NCBI GenBank assembly: GCA_003022865.1
Contig: PXSK01000038.1
Coordinates: 1 to 45,764, forward strand
Source of the DNA: Halobacteriales archaeon SW_5_70_135
GTDB taxonomy: Archaea > Halobacteriota > Halobacteria > Halobacteriales > SW-7-71-33
DNA length: 45,764 nt
Direction: 5' to 3'
In this document: positions 9,358 through 19,460 of the stretch, piece after piece
Layout of the letters: every line of letters begins with the position of its first letter
How positions within the stretch are numbered: the stretch's first letter is position 1
The notes under the pieces: generated by a model
What the model saw: the letters and a program-made list of their open reading frames with translations, nothing else
What the model was told of the DNA's origin: nothing
The model's database searches: none
Made by a program: the position numbers and the translations under genes

Positions 9358-9966
9358 TCACACCTGCTCGTGACCGCGGGTGTCGAGGAGGTGGTGTGCG
9401 ACGACGATCGCCTGGTCGGCGTGCAGCGGCTCGGGACCCAGTCGCAGTCGTCGGTCGGCGACCTCGCCGAGCAGGTCACGCTCCTCGCGGGTGAACTCGC
9501 GGTGGTCCGAGAGGACGAACCCGGCGTCCGGGGGGTCGTCGCGGTCGAACGGTGCCGACTCCGTGGCCGGCGTGCCGTCCTCGCACAGCGCGACGAGGCC
9601 CGCGCGCTCGGCGACCGCGTCGAGGGTGTCGGCGAGGCCGCGCCGGCGGAGTTCGACGCCCGGGTGGGGCTCGACGGACATCGCGCCGACGGCCTCGTCG
9701 CGCCGTTCGAGCGCCCCACGCACGACGGCGGCGGTCGAGCGCTCGTCGGGGTTGAGCCGGCGAACCGCGCCGCCGTCGACGCCGACGGTGAACTCGTCGG
9801 CGAGGACGAGCTGGACCCGCGTGTCCTCGCGGACGCCGTGCGAGCGCAACAGCCCGGCCGTCAGACAGCGACAGAGCACGTCCAGTCGGCCGGCACCGGG
9901 CAGGTCGTCGAGTGAGAACTCCGCGCTGGTGGGGGCGTCGTGGCCGACGACGACGAACTCGCGCAC
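9358..9966 (-). CDS. trmY: tRNA (pseudouridine(54)-N(1))-methyltransferase TrmY
   Basis: MREFVVVGHDAPTS...FSLDDLPGAGRLDVLCRC...RLNPDERSTAA is characteristic of TrmY. Confidence 0.95.
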   Translation of the reverse strand: MREFVVVGHDAPTSAEFSLDDLPGAGRLDVLCRCLTAGLLRSHGVREDTRVQLVLADEFTVGVDGGAVRRLNPDERSTAAVVRGALERRDEAVGAMSVEPHPGVELRRRGLADTLDAVAERAGLVALCEDGTPATESAPFDRDDPPDAGFVLSDHREFTREERDLLGEVADRRLRLGPEPLHADQAIVVAHHLLDTRGHEQV

Positions 9967-10044
9967 GACGAGGGTTCGGCAGCGGTCGAATTGAGTCTGT
10001 CGCCGACGGTTGAATTAAGAGGGTCGCCCCCCTCGTCTCGCGGG

Positions 10045-10476
10045 ATGCCAGAGATCGATCTCTCGCCGGAGCAGTACGCCTACGTCGAGGCGCTCCGGGA
10101 CGAACTCGCGGAGGAGGTCACCTACGGCACCGTCCGCCTGGCCGACGCCGTCCAGTACCTCGTCGACCACCACCGCGAGGACGGCGACCTCGACGTCGAG
10201 GTGGACGACCTGGACGTCGACGACGCCGCCGCCGACGGCGGGCAGGCCGTCGCCGCGGACGACGAGCGAGAGCCGACCGGCGACGGGGGCGACGGGGGCG
10301 ACCCCCTCGACTCGGACAACGAGACGGTCTCGGAGATGCTGAGCCTCCTGGAGGACCACGACGACGTCTGGAGCGAGGTCGAAGAGGGCTACGCGGTGGA
10401 GCTGCCCGACGGCGGCACCGAGCAGGCCCGAACGAAGGACGACGTGCGGGCGCTGCTGTTCCAGCACTACCGCTGA
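10045..10476 (+). CDS. acidic haloarchaeal protein of unknown function
   Basis: ATG start MPEIDLSPEQYAYVEALRDEL; highly acidic; coding composition. Confidence 0.75.
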   Translation: MPEIDLSPEQYAYVEALRDELAEEVTYGTVRLADAVQYLVDHHREDGDLDVEVDDLDVDDAAADGGQAVAADDEREPTGDGGDGGDPLDSDNETVSEMLSLLEDHDDVWSEVEEGYAVELPDGGTEQARTKDDVRALLFQHYR

Positions 10477-10530
10477 CCGTCTCTCGTGTCGAACCGGTAG
10501 ACTCAGGACGACCGGCGCCGGCGGTCGGAC

Positions 10531-10662
10531 ATGGCCGTCGTCGAGATCCGCTGTCCGGCCTGTGGCGAGTTCGACGCGGTCGTGAAGGTCGACGTCGGGT
10601 CGTACCGGTGTGAGGAGTGTGACGAGTCGTTCGGTCCGGGAGACGTGCACGACGCCGGCTGA
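10531..10662 (+). CDS. 43-aa zinc-ribbon microprotein (MAVVEIRCPACGEFDAVVKVDVGSYRCEECDESFGPGDVHDAG)
   Basis: Complete ATG-TGA frame with CPxCG...CxxC; below the ORF-track size cutoff. Confidence 0.75.
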   Translation: MAVVEIRCPACGEFDAVVKVDVGSYRCEECDESFGPGDVHDAG

Positions 10663-10875
10663 GAGAGGCGAGCCGACGAGCCGTCGGTCACTGCCGGCGG
10701 GCACGGCCGAGCTGGGAGTGCCCTCGGACGGGGACGTGGTCGTGCTGCTCGACCTCGGGTCGCTACTGCCGTTGGCCGACACCCTCCGCGCTCGACGGGA
10801 CGGGGGCGTCGAGCGACCCGAGCGGCCGCACTTCCCGGTCGGCATCGACCGTCGAGCCGGCGGCGGCGACGCTGG

Positions 10876-13071
10876 TTACCCGTCCATCGCCCGCTCGATC
10901 GTCGACCGAAGGTTTCGGAGCGTCTCGTGGTCGTACCGGAGCCGCGTCGACCCGGCGGTGACAGAGAGCGTCGCGTCGGCGGTCGTCTCGCCGATCCGGG
11001 TGACCGGCGTCCCGTCGGCGGCAGCGCGGACCGCGTCCGGGTCAGTCGTGCCGACGACGACGCGCCCGGGGGCCTCGGCGAACAGCGCGCGGTGGGGGTC
11101 GTCGCCGGGCAGCGACGCCGTCAGCCCCGTGCCGTCGGCGGCGGTCACCGTCTCCGCGAGCGTCGTCGCCAGTCCGCCCTGACTCACGTCGTGGACGAAC
11201 GCCGTCGACGACAGGTCGGCGACGTCGGCGACCGCCTCGACGCGGGCGGCGGGCGGGTCCGGCAGCGACGGGAAGCGGTCGTCGCCGTCGAACGCCGCCA
11301 GGTACGCCGAGCCGCCCAGCGCCGGCTCGGTCGCGCCGACGAGCACCACCTCGGCGTCGGGGACGGCGGCGATCCCGGGCGCGTCCCACCCGTCGCGAGC
11401 GCCGAGCATCAGCAGCGTCGGCGTGGGCACCACCGGACCGCTCTCGCTGTCGTTGTACAGCGAGACGTTGCCCCCGACGACCGGCACGCCGAGGTCGCGG
11501 CAGGCCGCCGCCAGCCCCTCGACGACGGCCGCGAAGCCGCCGTACGTCTCCGCACGCTCCGGGTTGCCGCCGTTCAGGCAGTCGACGGCCGCCAGCGGGC
11601 GAGCGCCGACGCTCGCCAGGTTCGTCGCGTTCTCGATCGCCACCGCGCGGGCGCCCTGTCGCGGGGCCGCGGCGGTCCAGTCGGGGGCGGCCCCCGACGA
11701 CAGCGCGATGCCCGTACCCGACTCGGCGTCGCCGGTCTCCCGGACCGCCAGCACGGCCGCGTCACCGCCCGGCGGGGCGGTCGTCCGCAGACCGACCTCG
11801 TGGTCGTACTGTCGGTACACCCACTCCTCGCTCGCCGTCGACGGGTTCCCGACGACGGCCTCGAACGCCGCCTCCAGGTCGGCACCGGGACGGTCGACGG
11901 TCGACTCGGGCGGGGCCGTGCGGTCGTGGTCGTCGAGCGGCGCGCCGTCGGCCAGCAGCTCCGCGGGCGCGTCGACGACCCGCTCGTCGTCGAACCGACA
12001 GACGTACCGGCCGTCGTCGGTCACGCTGCCGACGACGGAGCAGCCCACCTCGAAGCGCTCGACCACCGACCGGACGGCCGCGACGTCCTCGGGACGGACC
12101 TCGTAGCACATCCGCTCCTGTGACTCCGCGAGCAGCACCTCCGTGGCGGTCATCCCCGGTTCTCGGCGGTGGACGGCGTCGAGGTCGACGTCGGCCCCGA
12201 GGTCGCCCTTCGCGACCATCTCGCAGGTCGCCCCGCCGAGACCGGCGGCCCCCAGGTCGCGGGCCGCCACCACGAGGTCGCGCTCGGTCAGCGTCTCGCT
12301 GGTCTCGATCAGCAGCTTCTCCGTGTACGGGTCGCCGACCTGCACGGCGGGGCGGTCCTCGGTCTCGCTGTCGTCGTCCAAGTCCTCGCTGGCGAAGGCC
12401 GCGCCGCCGAGGCCGTCCCGGCCGGTGGCGTTGCCGACGAGCACCAGCCGGTTGCCGGGCTCGCGTGCCCGGGCGGTCACCAGTCGCTCCTCGTCGAGCA
12501 GTCCGACACAGCCGACGTTCACCAGCGGGTTGCCGACGTAGGAGTCGTGGAAGTCGACACTGCCACCGACGGTGGGCACGCCGACGGCGTTGCCGTAGTC
12601 TGCGATCCCCTCGACGACGCCGTCCATGAGATACCGCGAGCGCTCCCGCTCCAGCGGTCCGAAGTACAGCGAGTCCGTCAGCGCCACCGGATAGGCGCCC
12701 ATCGAGATCACGTCGCGGACGATGCCGCCGACGCCCGTCGCCGCCCCGTCGTACGGGTCGACGAAGGAGGGGTGGTTGTGGCTTTCGACCCCGAGCGCCA
12801 GGTACGTCTCGTCCCCGTCGCACTCGCCGTCGCCGACTCCGGTCGTCGCGTCGAGGTCGTCCGGCGCAGGGACCGCGACGACGGCGGCGTCGTCACCGGG
12901 ACCGAGGACGATGTGCTCGCCGTCGCTCTCGAACGCCGACAGCAGCGCCCGCGAGGAACGGTACGCACAGTGTTCACTCCAGAGGTTCTCGAACAGCGCC
13001 GCCTCCGCCCGCGTCGGCTCGCGCCCCAGTGCCCTCTCGATCCGTCGCCGGTCACCCTCGCGGAGGGTCAT
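10876..13071 (-). CDS. purL: phosphoribosylformylglycinamidine synthase subunit PurL
   Basis: [59 protein letters not shown]-like motif. Confidence 0.95.
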   Translation of the reverse strand: MTLREGDRRRIERALGREPTRAEAALFENLWSEHCAYRSSRALLSAFESDGEHIVLGPGDDAAVVAVPAPDDLDATTGVGDGECDGDETYLALGVESHNHPSFVDPYDGAATGVGGIVRDVISMGAYPVALTDSLYFGPLERERSRYLMDGVVEGIADYGNAVGVPTVGGSVDFHDSYVGNPLVNVGCVGLLDEERLVTARAREPGNRLVLVGNATGRDGLGGAAFASEDLDDDSETEDRPAVQVGDPYTEKLLIETSETLTERDLVVAARDLGAAGLGGATCEMVAKGDLGADVDLDAVHRREPGMTATEVLLAESQERMCYEVRPEDVAAVRSVVERFEVGCSVVGSVTDDGRYVCRFDDERVVDAPAELLADGAPLDDHDRTAPPESTVDRPGADLEAAFEAVVGNPSTASEEWVYRQYDHEVGLRTTAPPGGDAAVLAVRETGDAESGTGIALSSGAAPDWTAAAPRQGARAVAIENATNLASVGARPLAAVDCLNGGNPERAETYGGFAAVVEGLAAACRDLGVPVVGGNVSLYNDSESGPVVPTPTLLMLGARDGWDAPGIAAVPDAEVVLVGATEPALGGSAYLAAFDGDDRFPSLPDPPAARVEAVADVADLSSTAFVHDVSQGGLATTLAETVTAADGTGLTASLPGDDPHRALFAEAPGRVVVGTTDPDAVRAAADGTPVTRIGETTADATLSVTAGSTRLRYDHETLRNLRSTIERAMDG

Positions 13072-13182
13072 CGCCTGGTCACATCCGCCGCCGGCGCAAG
13101 TGTGTTTCCATCGCGCCGGACGCCGGCAGGCGAGCGACGGCTGACCGGGGCGCTTTTTTGTGATGCCACGCAACGCCGGGGC

Positions 13183-13872
13183 GTGCTCTCGGTCGAGTTG
13201 CACTGTCACTCGTCGCTGTCGTACGACGGCCGCGACCCGGTCACGGCGCTGCTGGAGCGGGCGGCGGCCGTCGGCCTCGACGCGATCGCCGTCACCGACC
13301 ACGACGAGATCGAGGCCAGTCTCGATGCGGTCGACCTCGCCCCCGACTACGGGCTGGTCGGCATCCCCGGCACGGAAGTCACCAGCGCCGCCGGACACGT
13401 TCTCGCGCTGGGCGTTCGGGAGACCGTACCCGCCGGTCTCGACTTCGAGACGACACTCGACCGTATCCGCGCCCTCGGCGGTATCGCCGTCGTTCCCCAT
13501 CCGTTTCACCGCTCGCGCAGCGGCGTCACGGCGAACGTCTCCCGCGACCGGCTGGCCGCCGCCGACGCCGTCGAAGTGTTCAACTCCCGCCTGCTCACGG
13601 GCCGGGGCAACCGCAAGGCCGAGCGGTTCGCCCGCGAGCGCGGCCTGCCGATGACCGCCGGCAGCGACGCCCACATCGCCGACATGGTCGGCCGCGCGGT
13701 CACCGCCGTCGACGTCGACGGTGACCGCGACGTCGGGGCGATCCTCGACGCCGTCCGCGCCGGCCGGACGAGCGTGGAGGGACGGCGCACTCCCTGGCGG
13801 ATCTCATTCCGCCAGGCCGCCGACGGAGCCAAGCGACGTGTGCAGAACCGTATCGCCGGCTTCCTCCGATGA
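13183..13872 (+). CDS. PHP domain metal-dependent phosphoesterase
   Basis: GTG start; [21 protein letters not shown] and [14 protein letters not shown] motifs. Confidence 0.9.
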   Translation: MLSVELHCHSSLSYDGRDPVTALLERAAAVGLDAIAVTDHDEIEASLDAVDLAPDYGLVGIPGTEVTSAAGHVLALGVRETVPAGLDFETTLDRIRALGGIAVVPHPFHRSRSGVTANVSRDRLAAADAVEVFNSRLLTGRGNRKAERFARERGLPMTAGSDAHIADMVGRAVTAVDVDGDRDVGAILDAVRAGRTSVEGRRTPWRISFRQAADGAKRRVQNRIAGFLR

Positions 13873-14972
13873 CCCCAGAGTTGCGGGGTGGCGACCCCGT
13901 CGCCGTCGAGCGTGCGCTCCGGTCGGGCGAGTCGCTGTCCGGGATCGACGGCTTCGCCGGCCGCCTCGACGACCGTCTGGTGCGGGACCTGCTCGGTCGC
14001 GAGCCGCTGTTCGTCGACGGTGACGACTGGGCGTTCGCGCCCGGCGAACTCGACGACCCGTCTCCGTTCCCCGCGGGACACGCCGCGGACCGAGCGACTC
14101 TCGACGGGGCGGCGCCGCTCGCGGAGGCCGAGACCGAACGGGTGCTGTCACTGCCCGACCCGGAGCCGGTCGGCCGTGGCGACGGCGTCGACCGGGTGGG
14201 TTCGGCACTCGCCGAGGCCGAGAGCGACGTCCCGGACGACTGTCCGGTCGCCTTCTCCGGCGGCGTCGATTCCGGGACGGTCGCGGCGATGACCGGCGGC
14301 CCGTTGTACGCGGTCGGCTTCCCCGGAAGTCACGACCTGGAGGCGGCACGCGAGGCCGTCGAGGCGATGGACCGCCGACTGCACGTCGTCGAGTTGACTC
14401 ACGACCGCTTGCGCGAGGCAGTCCCGCGGGTCGTCGCGGCCACCGGTCGGACGAACCCGATGGACGTCTCGATCGCGGTGCCGCTGTACGTGGCCGCCGA
14501 ACGGGCGGCCGCCGACGGCCACGACCGTCTCGCCGTGGGGCAGGGTGCCGACGAGCTGTTCGGCGGCTACGAGAAGGTGGCGACCGCGCCGACGGACCCC
14601 CGGGTGTCGGCCGGCACCGTCCGGGAGGCCACCCGCGAGGTCGTCCGCGGGCTGCCGGACCAACTGGCGCGTGACGTGCCACTCCTGCGAGCGGCAGGCG
14701 TCGAGCCGGTCGCGCCGTTCCTGCGGGACAAGGTGATCGAGGCGGCGCTGCGGCTGCCGACGGGAGCGCTGGTCGCCGACGACCAGCGGAAGGTCGCGTT
14801 ACGAGCGGCGGCCCGACCGTTCGTGCCGGCGTCGGTCGTCGAGCGCGAGAAGAAGGCCGTCCAGTACGGCAGCTACGTCGCCCGGGAGCTCGACCGCATG
14901 GCCCGACAGGAGGGGTTCAAGCGCCGGATGGACAACCACGTCGGCCAGTACGTCCGGTCGCTCGTGGAATGA
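13869..14972 (+). CDS. asparagine synthase C-terminal domain-containing protein
   Basis: VAFSGGVDSGTVAAM PP-loop; GQGADELFGGYEKV; ATGA overlap with the PHP gene. Confidence 0.9.
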   Translation: MTPELRGGDPVAVERALRSGESLSGIDGFAGRLDDRLVRDLLGREPLFVDGDDWAFAPGELDDPSPFPAGHAADRATLDGAAPLAEAETERVLSLPDPEPVGRGDGVDRVGSALAEAESDVPDDCPVAFSGGVDSGTVAAMTGGPLYAVGFPGSHDLEAAREAVEAMDRRLHVVELTHDRLREAVPRVVAATGRTNPMDVSIAVPLYVAAERAAADGHDRLAVGQGADELFGGYEKVATAPTDPRVSAGTVREATREVVRGLPDQLARDVPLLRAAGVEPVAPFLRDKVIEAALRLPTGALVADDQRKVALRAAARPFVPASVVEREKKAVQYGSYVARELDRMARQEGFKRRMDNHVGQYVRSLVE

Positions 14973-15079
14973 CGAACAGGCGGCGCCTCGGACGTCGCGG
15001 GGCGGCGCGCCGCACGCCCGCTCGACCGGCCCCGCGTTCGCGGTCAGGTCACGGGACGCTCTGGTCCCGTTATCGCACT

Positions 15080-15559
15080 TCAACCGTCAGCTCGGCCGTC
15101 GACGGTCTCGATGGCTCGCAGCCCTATCTCGACGGTGTCCGGCTCCAGGAAGTCGGCGTCGCGGAGTTCGTCGGCGGTGAACCAGCGCCAGTCCTCGGCG
15201 GGCACCTCGCCGTCGGCGGGGTCGACCGCGCGGCTCGTCGTGCGACCGTAGTAGACGAGGTCGACGTGCTGGTGACCGACGGCGCCGTCGTGGCGGTTGA
15301 TGTCGGCTAATTGCACGTGCTCGGGCCGGGGGAGCGACTCGACCGTCGCCGAGGTGACCGATTCTCGGTCGGCGACGAGCTCGGGGTCGAGACCGGTCTC
15401 CTCGCGAGTCTCGCGGAGGGCGGTGCGGTGGGGGAGTTCGTCGCGGTCGACGTGGCCGCCGGGCGGGAGCCACATGTCCAGTCGCTTGTGGTCGTGCAGG
15501 GCGGTGGCGCCGTCGCTGACGAGGTAGAGCGTGGCGGTGAAGTGCCGGGTCAGCTCCAT
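15080..15559 (-). CDS. NUDIX hydrolase
   Basis: GGHVDRDELPHRTALRETREETGLD Nudix box. Confidence 0.93.
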   Translation of the reverse strand: MELTRHFTATLYLVSDGATALHDHKRLDMWLPPGGHVDRDELPHRTALRETREETGLDPELVADRESVTSATVESLPRPEHVQLADINRHDGAVGHQHVDLVYYGRTTSRAVDPADGEVPAEDWRWFTADELRDADFLEPDTVEIGLRAIETVDGRADG

Positions 15560-15619
15560 GCGACGGGGCGAACCCTCGCGGGTTTCAACGCGTCGAAAGG
15601 GGGAGTGGGGGCGGAGCGG

Positions 15620-16597
15620 TCAGACGGCGCCGAGACCGTCCTCGGCCTCCAGCAGCTCGTGGTAGCGGTTGCGGATGGTCACCTCGGAGATGTTGGCGAC
15701 CTGGCTGACCTCGTTCTGGGTGACCTTCTCGTTGGTGAGCAGGGCGGCGGCGTAGACGGCGGCTGCGGCGAGGCCGACGGGGGACTTGCCCGAGTGGATA
15801 CCCTCGCCCTTTGCGGTTTCGAGCAGCGAGCGGGCGCGGCGCTCGGCCTCGTCGCTCAGGCCCAACTCGGAGGCGAAGCGGGGCACGTAGCTCACGGGGT
15901 CGGCGGGCTTGATCTCCAGGTTGAGCTCGCGGACCACGTAGCGGTAGGTGCGGGCGATCTCGTCCTTGTCGACGCGGGAGACGGTGGTGATCTCGTCGAG
16001 GCTGCGCGGGGTGCCGGCCTGGCGGGCAGCGGCGTACAGCGACGCCGTCGCGACCCCCTCGATCGAGCGCCCCGGCAGGAGGTCCTCGTCCAGCGCCCGG
16101 CGGTAGATGACCGACGCGGTCTCGCGGACGTTGTTCGGCAGGCCGAGCGCCGAGGCCATCCGGTCGATCTCGCCGAGCGCCTGCTTCAGGTTGCGCTCCT
16201 TCGAGTCGCGGGTGCGGAACCGCTCGTTCCAGGTGCGGAGACGCTGCATCTTCTGGCGCTGGCGCGAGGACAGCGCCTGCCCGTAGGCGTCCTTGTCCTG
16301 CCAGCCGATGTTCGTCGAGAGGCCCTCGTCGTGCATCATCTTCGTCGTCGGCGCGCCGACGCGGGACTTCTCGTCTTTCTCCTTCGCGTCGAAGGCACGC
16401 CACTCCGGCCCGCGGTCGATCTCGTCCTCCTCGACGACGAGACCACAGTCGGAGCAGACCGTCTCCGCTCGCTCCTCGTCCGAGACGAGGTTTCCCCCGC
16501 ACTCGGGACATGCCAGTTCCTCTGACTGCTCTTCTTCCTCGCGCTCTCGTTCTCGTTCTCGTTCGCGCGTGCTGTCTCGGATGCTCGTGTCTGTCAT
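15620..16597 (-). CDS. tfb: transcription initiation factor IIB (TFB)
   Basis: CPECGGNLVSDEERAETVCSDCGLV zinc ribbon plus two cyclin-like repeats; start at MTDTSIRD. Confidence 0.96.
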   Translation of the reverse strand: MTDTSIRDSTREREREREREEEEQSEELACPECGGNLVSDEERAETVCSDCGLVVEEDEIDRGPEWRAFDAKEKDEKSRVGAPTTKMMHDEGLSTNIGWQDKDAYGQALSSRQRQKMQRLRTWNERFRTRDSKERNLKQALGEIDRMASALGLPNNVRETASVIYRRALDEDLLPGRSIEGVATASLYAAARQAGTPRSLDEITTVSRVDKDEIARTYRYVVRELNLEIKPADPVSYVPRFASELGLSDEAERRARSLLETAKGEGIHSGKSPVGLAAAAVYAAALLTNEKVTQNEVSQVANISEVTIRNRYHELLEAEDGLGAV

Positions 16598-16838
16598 TGT
16601 GTCGTCCGGAGGGTCGTCTCGGACGGTCAGTGCTCGGTGCACGGCCCCGCCGAGAGAACTCCCTATGTAGTTATAACTGGTGGGCGTACGCATTTAAATC
16701 TTTTGGCGACCTATACCGCCGAAAACGGCCGCGAGACGCCTTGAAACGGCCGATACGCGGGGGCTGTGGCGAGACCTCTCAGGGCGGGCGAGTCCGGGGA
16801 CCGAAACGCCTTACAGCGGCCACCGCGTCCGACACCGT

Positions 16839-17111
16839 ATGGACCGCGTGGATCCGGAGGCGGTCGACCACGTCGCCGACCTCGCCCGGATCGACATCGA
16901 CGACGACGAGCGCGAGGCGTTCGCGGCACAGTTCGCCGAGGTACTCGAACAGTTCGAGACGCTCGAAGAGGTGCCCGAGGTCGACGCCGACCCCGACCTG
17001 GTGAACGTGCTCAGAGCCGACGAGGTGCGCGAGGGGCTCAGCCAGGCGGAGGCACTCGCCAACGCCTCCGAGAGCGAGGAGGGGCGATTCAGAGGTCCGA
17101 AGGTGTCCTGA
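16839..17111 (+). CDS. gatC: Asp-tRNA(Asn)/Glu-tRNA(Gln) amidotransferase subunit GatC
   Basis: VDHVADLARIDIDDDERE... GatC pattern, immediately upstream of gatA. Confidence 0.93.
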   Translation: MDRVDPEAVDHVADLARIDIDDDEREAFAAQFAEVLEQFETLEEVPEVDADPDLVNVLRADEVREGLSQAEALANASESEEGRFRGPKVS

Positions 17112-18440
17112 ATGGCCGCCGGAATAAACGCCTTCGTCACCCGCGAGCGGATCGAGGGCGGAACGGGGCCGCTCTCGGGCACGACCGTCGCCGTGAAGGA
17201 CAACATCTCCACCGAGGGCGTCCGCACCACCTGTGGCTCGGAGATGCTCGAAGAGTACGTGCCGCCGTACGACGCCACCGTCGTCGAGCGCCTGCTCGAA
17301 GCCGGGGCGACGATCCCCGGCAAGACGAACATGGACGAGTTCGGCATGGGCACCACGACCGAGACCAGCCACTTCGGACCGACACGTAACCCGGTCGACA
17401 CCGACCGGGTGCCGGGCGGCTCCTCCGGCGGCTCCGCCGCGGCGGTGGCCGCCGGCGAAGTCGACGCCGCGCTCGGCTCCGACACCGGCGGGTCGATCCG
17501 CTGTCCCGCCGCCTTCTGTGGCGTCGTCGGGGTCAAACCCACCTACGGGCTCGTCTCGCGGTACGGCCTCGTCGCCTACGCCAACTCCCTCGAACAGATC
17601 GGCCCGATCGCCTCGGACGTCGGAACCGCCGCCGAGTTGCTCGACGTCGTCGCCGGCCCGGACCCCCGGGACGCCACCACGCGGTTCGGCGCCGGCGAGC
17701 GGCCCGACGACGTGAGCGACGGTCCGGACGGACACCCCGCCGAGACGACGACCTACGCCGACGCCGCCGACGGCGACGTCGACGGGCTCACCGTCGGCGT
17801 CCCGACCGAACTCGTCGAAGGCGCCGTCGAGGGCGTCGTCGAGAACTTCGAGACCGCCCTCGACGACCTCCGGGCGCGGGGTGCCGAAGTCGAGGCGGTG
17901 TCGCTGCCGAGCGTCGAGTACGCCGTCGCCGCCTACTACGTCATCGCGATGAGCGAGGCCTCATCGAACCTCGCCCGCTTCGACGGCGTTCGCTACGGTC
18001 ACTCCGCCGACGCTGGCGCCGACGCCGGCGACTGGAACGAGGCCTTCGCGCGAACCCGAGAGGAGGGGTTCGGCCCGGAGGTGAAGCGTCGCGTCCTGCT
18101 CGGTACCTACGCCCTCTCGGCCGGCTACCACGACAAATACTACGAGCAGGCCCAGAACGCCCGCGCCTGGGTGAAGCGTGACTTCGACGAGACCTTCGAG
18201 ACGGTAGACGTCGTCGCCTCGCCGACGATGCCGGTGCTGCCGTTCGAGACGGGCGAGGGCCTCGACGACCCCGTGAAGATGTATCTCGCGGACGCCAACA
18301 CCACGCCCGTCAACCTCGCCGACCTGCCCGCGATTTCCGTGCCCGCCGGTCGCGCCGAGGGCCTCCCCGTTGGCGTGCAGTTCGTCGGGCCCGCCTTCGG
18401 CGAACGACGGGTGATCCGCGCCGGCAGCGCGCTCGCCTGA
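17112..18440 (+). CDS. gatA: Asp-tRNA(Asn)/Glu-tRNA(Gln) amidotransferase subunit GatA
   Basis: AVKDNISTEG, GGSSGGSAAAVAAGEVDAALGSDTGGSIRCPAAFCGVVGVKPTYG amidase signature. Confidence 0.96.
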   Translation: MAAGINAFVTRERIEGGTGPLSGTTVAVKDNISTEGVRTTCGSEMLEEYVPPYDATVVERLLEAGATIPGKTNMDEFGMGTTTETSHFGPTRNPVDTDRVPGGSSGGSAAAVAAGEVDAALGSDTGGSIRCPAAFCGVVGVKPTYGLVSRYGLVAYANSLEQIGPIASDVGTAAELLDVVAGPDPRDATTRFGAGERPDDVSDGPDGHPAETTTYADAADGDVDGLTVGVPTELVEGAVEGVVENFETALDDLRARGAEVEAVSLPSVEYAVAAYYVIAMSEASSNLARFDGVRYGHSADAGADAGDWNEAFARTREEGFGPEVKRRVLLGTYALSAGYHDKYYEQAQNARAWVKRDFDETFETVDVVASPTMPVLPFETGEGLDDPVKMYLADANTTPVNLADLPAISVPAGRAEGLPVGVQFVGPAFGERRVIRAGSALA

Positions 18441-18566
18441 CGCCGATGGGCCGCGACACGCCGTCGACGCGCTCGACTCGCGGGCGCCACGGTCGGCCAG
18501 GGCACCGACCGGGCCGGTCGCCCCGGCGGCCGTCGCCCGGACGGCGGCGAGGTCGGTCGAGCCACG

Positions 18567-18950
18567 TCAGTCGCGGGCGTCGGGGTACTCCTCGAAGGCG
18601 AGGCTCATGATGAACTGCGAGAACTCGTCGCTGCGGTGGTTGGCCTCCTCCTCGCCGATGAACGGCGACAGCTGGTCGCCGGCCATCAGCAGGGAGAACG
18701 CGAGATCGCGGGTGCGCGGCGTCAGGTAGTAGGTGTTGTGTCCCTTGTAGACGGTCTCCTCGCGCTGGATGAGCTCGTGTCCGACCAGCGTCTCGACGAT
18801 GCGACTCCCCTTCCGCGAGGAGACGTCGAGTTCCTTCCAGAAGTCGCTCTGGTGGATGCCACCGGACTCCCGGACCAGTTCGAGCCCGGCGAGTTCGGCC
18901 TCGGACAGCGTCTCGATCGCCTCCGACCCGGTCACACTCACCGAGACCAC
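18567..18950 (-). CDS. helix-turn-helix transcriptional regulator (MarR/Lrp-like winged helix)
   Basis: IHQSDFWKELDVSSRKGSRIVETLVGHELIQREETVYKGHNTYYLTP wHTH pattern. Confidence 0.82.
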   Translation of the reverse strand: MVSVSVTGSEAIETLSEAELAGLELVRESGGIHQSDFWKELDVSSRKGSRIVETLVGHELIQREETVYKGHNTYYLTPRTRDLAFSLLMAGDQLSPFIGEEEANHRSDEFSQFIMSLAFEEYPDARD

Positions 18951-19076
18951 CTCCGCGTTCCGGCGTCGGTAGCGTGCATGTGAGGGGATCGGCCTCCGGC
19001 CCGTTTAAATCCCGTGGGGACCGTCCACGCCGCCAGTTTCGACGGAGCTGACTGCCGTCGCGCCACGCGGCGTCAC

Positions 19077-19460
19077 GTGAGCGACGACTCCGGGGACGGT
19101 CACGGCCGCGACTGCGACCACGGTCACGACCACGATCGCGACCACGACCACGGCCACGCGACGGGAGCGACGACGGACGAGCGGACCACGGCATCGACGA
19201 GCGAGTTCACGGCCCGCGAGGCGGGGACCGGCGTGGCGGTCGCCGCCGTCGGCCTGGTCGTCGCCGTCGTCGTGCCGCTGGTGCTCGCTCGAGTCAGGCG
19301 AGACCGAGCAGCTCCAGCCCGTCGAAGCGGAAGAGAAACAGATAGACCTGGACGACGCCGGCGGTCGCGAGGACGAGACCGGCGACCCGGCTCAGCAGTC
19401 CGGAGCGCCGCGAGACGGTCCGGAGAACGCTGTCACGGCCGACGGCGGCGAGGCCGGTGA
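19077..19460 (+). CDS. His/Asp-rich small single-TM protein (VSDDSGDGHGRDCDHGHDHDRDHDHGH...TAREAGTGVAVAAVGLVVAVVVPLVLA)
   Basis: GTG start, DHGH repeats, one predicted TM helix typical of small haloarchaeal membrane proteins; the 3' end runs antisense into the neighbouring gene so the true C-terminus is uncertain. Confidence 0.45.
   Translation: MSDDSGDGHGRDCDHGHDHDRDHDHGHATGATTDERTTASTSEFTAREAGTGVAVAAVGLVVAVVVPLVLARVRRDRAAPARRSGRETDRPGRRRRSRGRDRRPGSAVRSAARRSGERCHGRRRRGR

Noticed and set aside
16510-16597. RERERERERE N-terminus of TFB as a repeat-driven novelty
   Set aside because: Short charged N-terminal extensions before the zinc ribbon are, to my knowledge, usual in haloarchaeal TFBs
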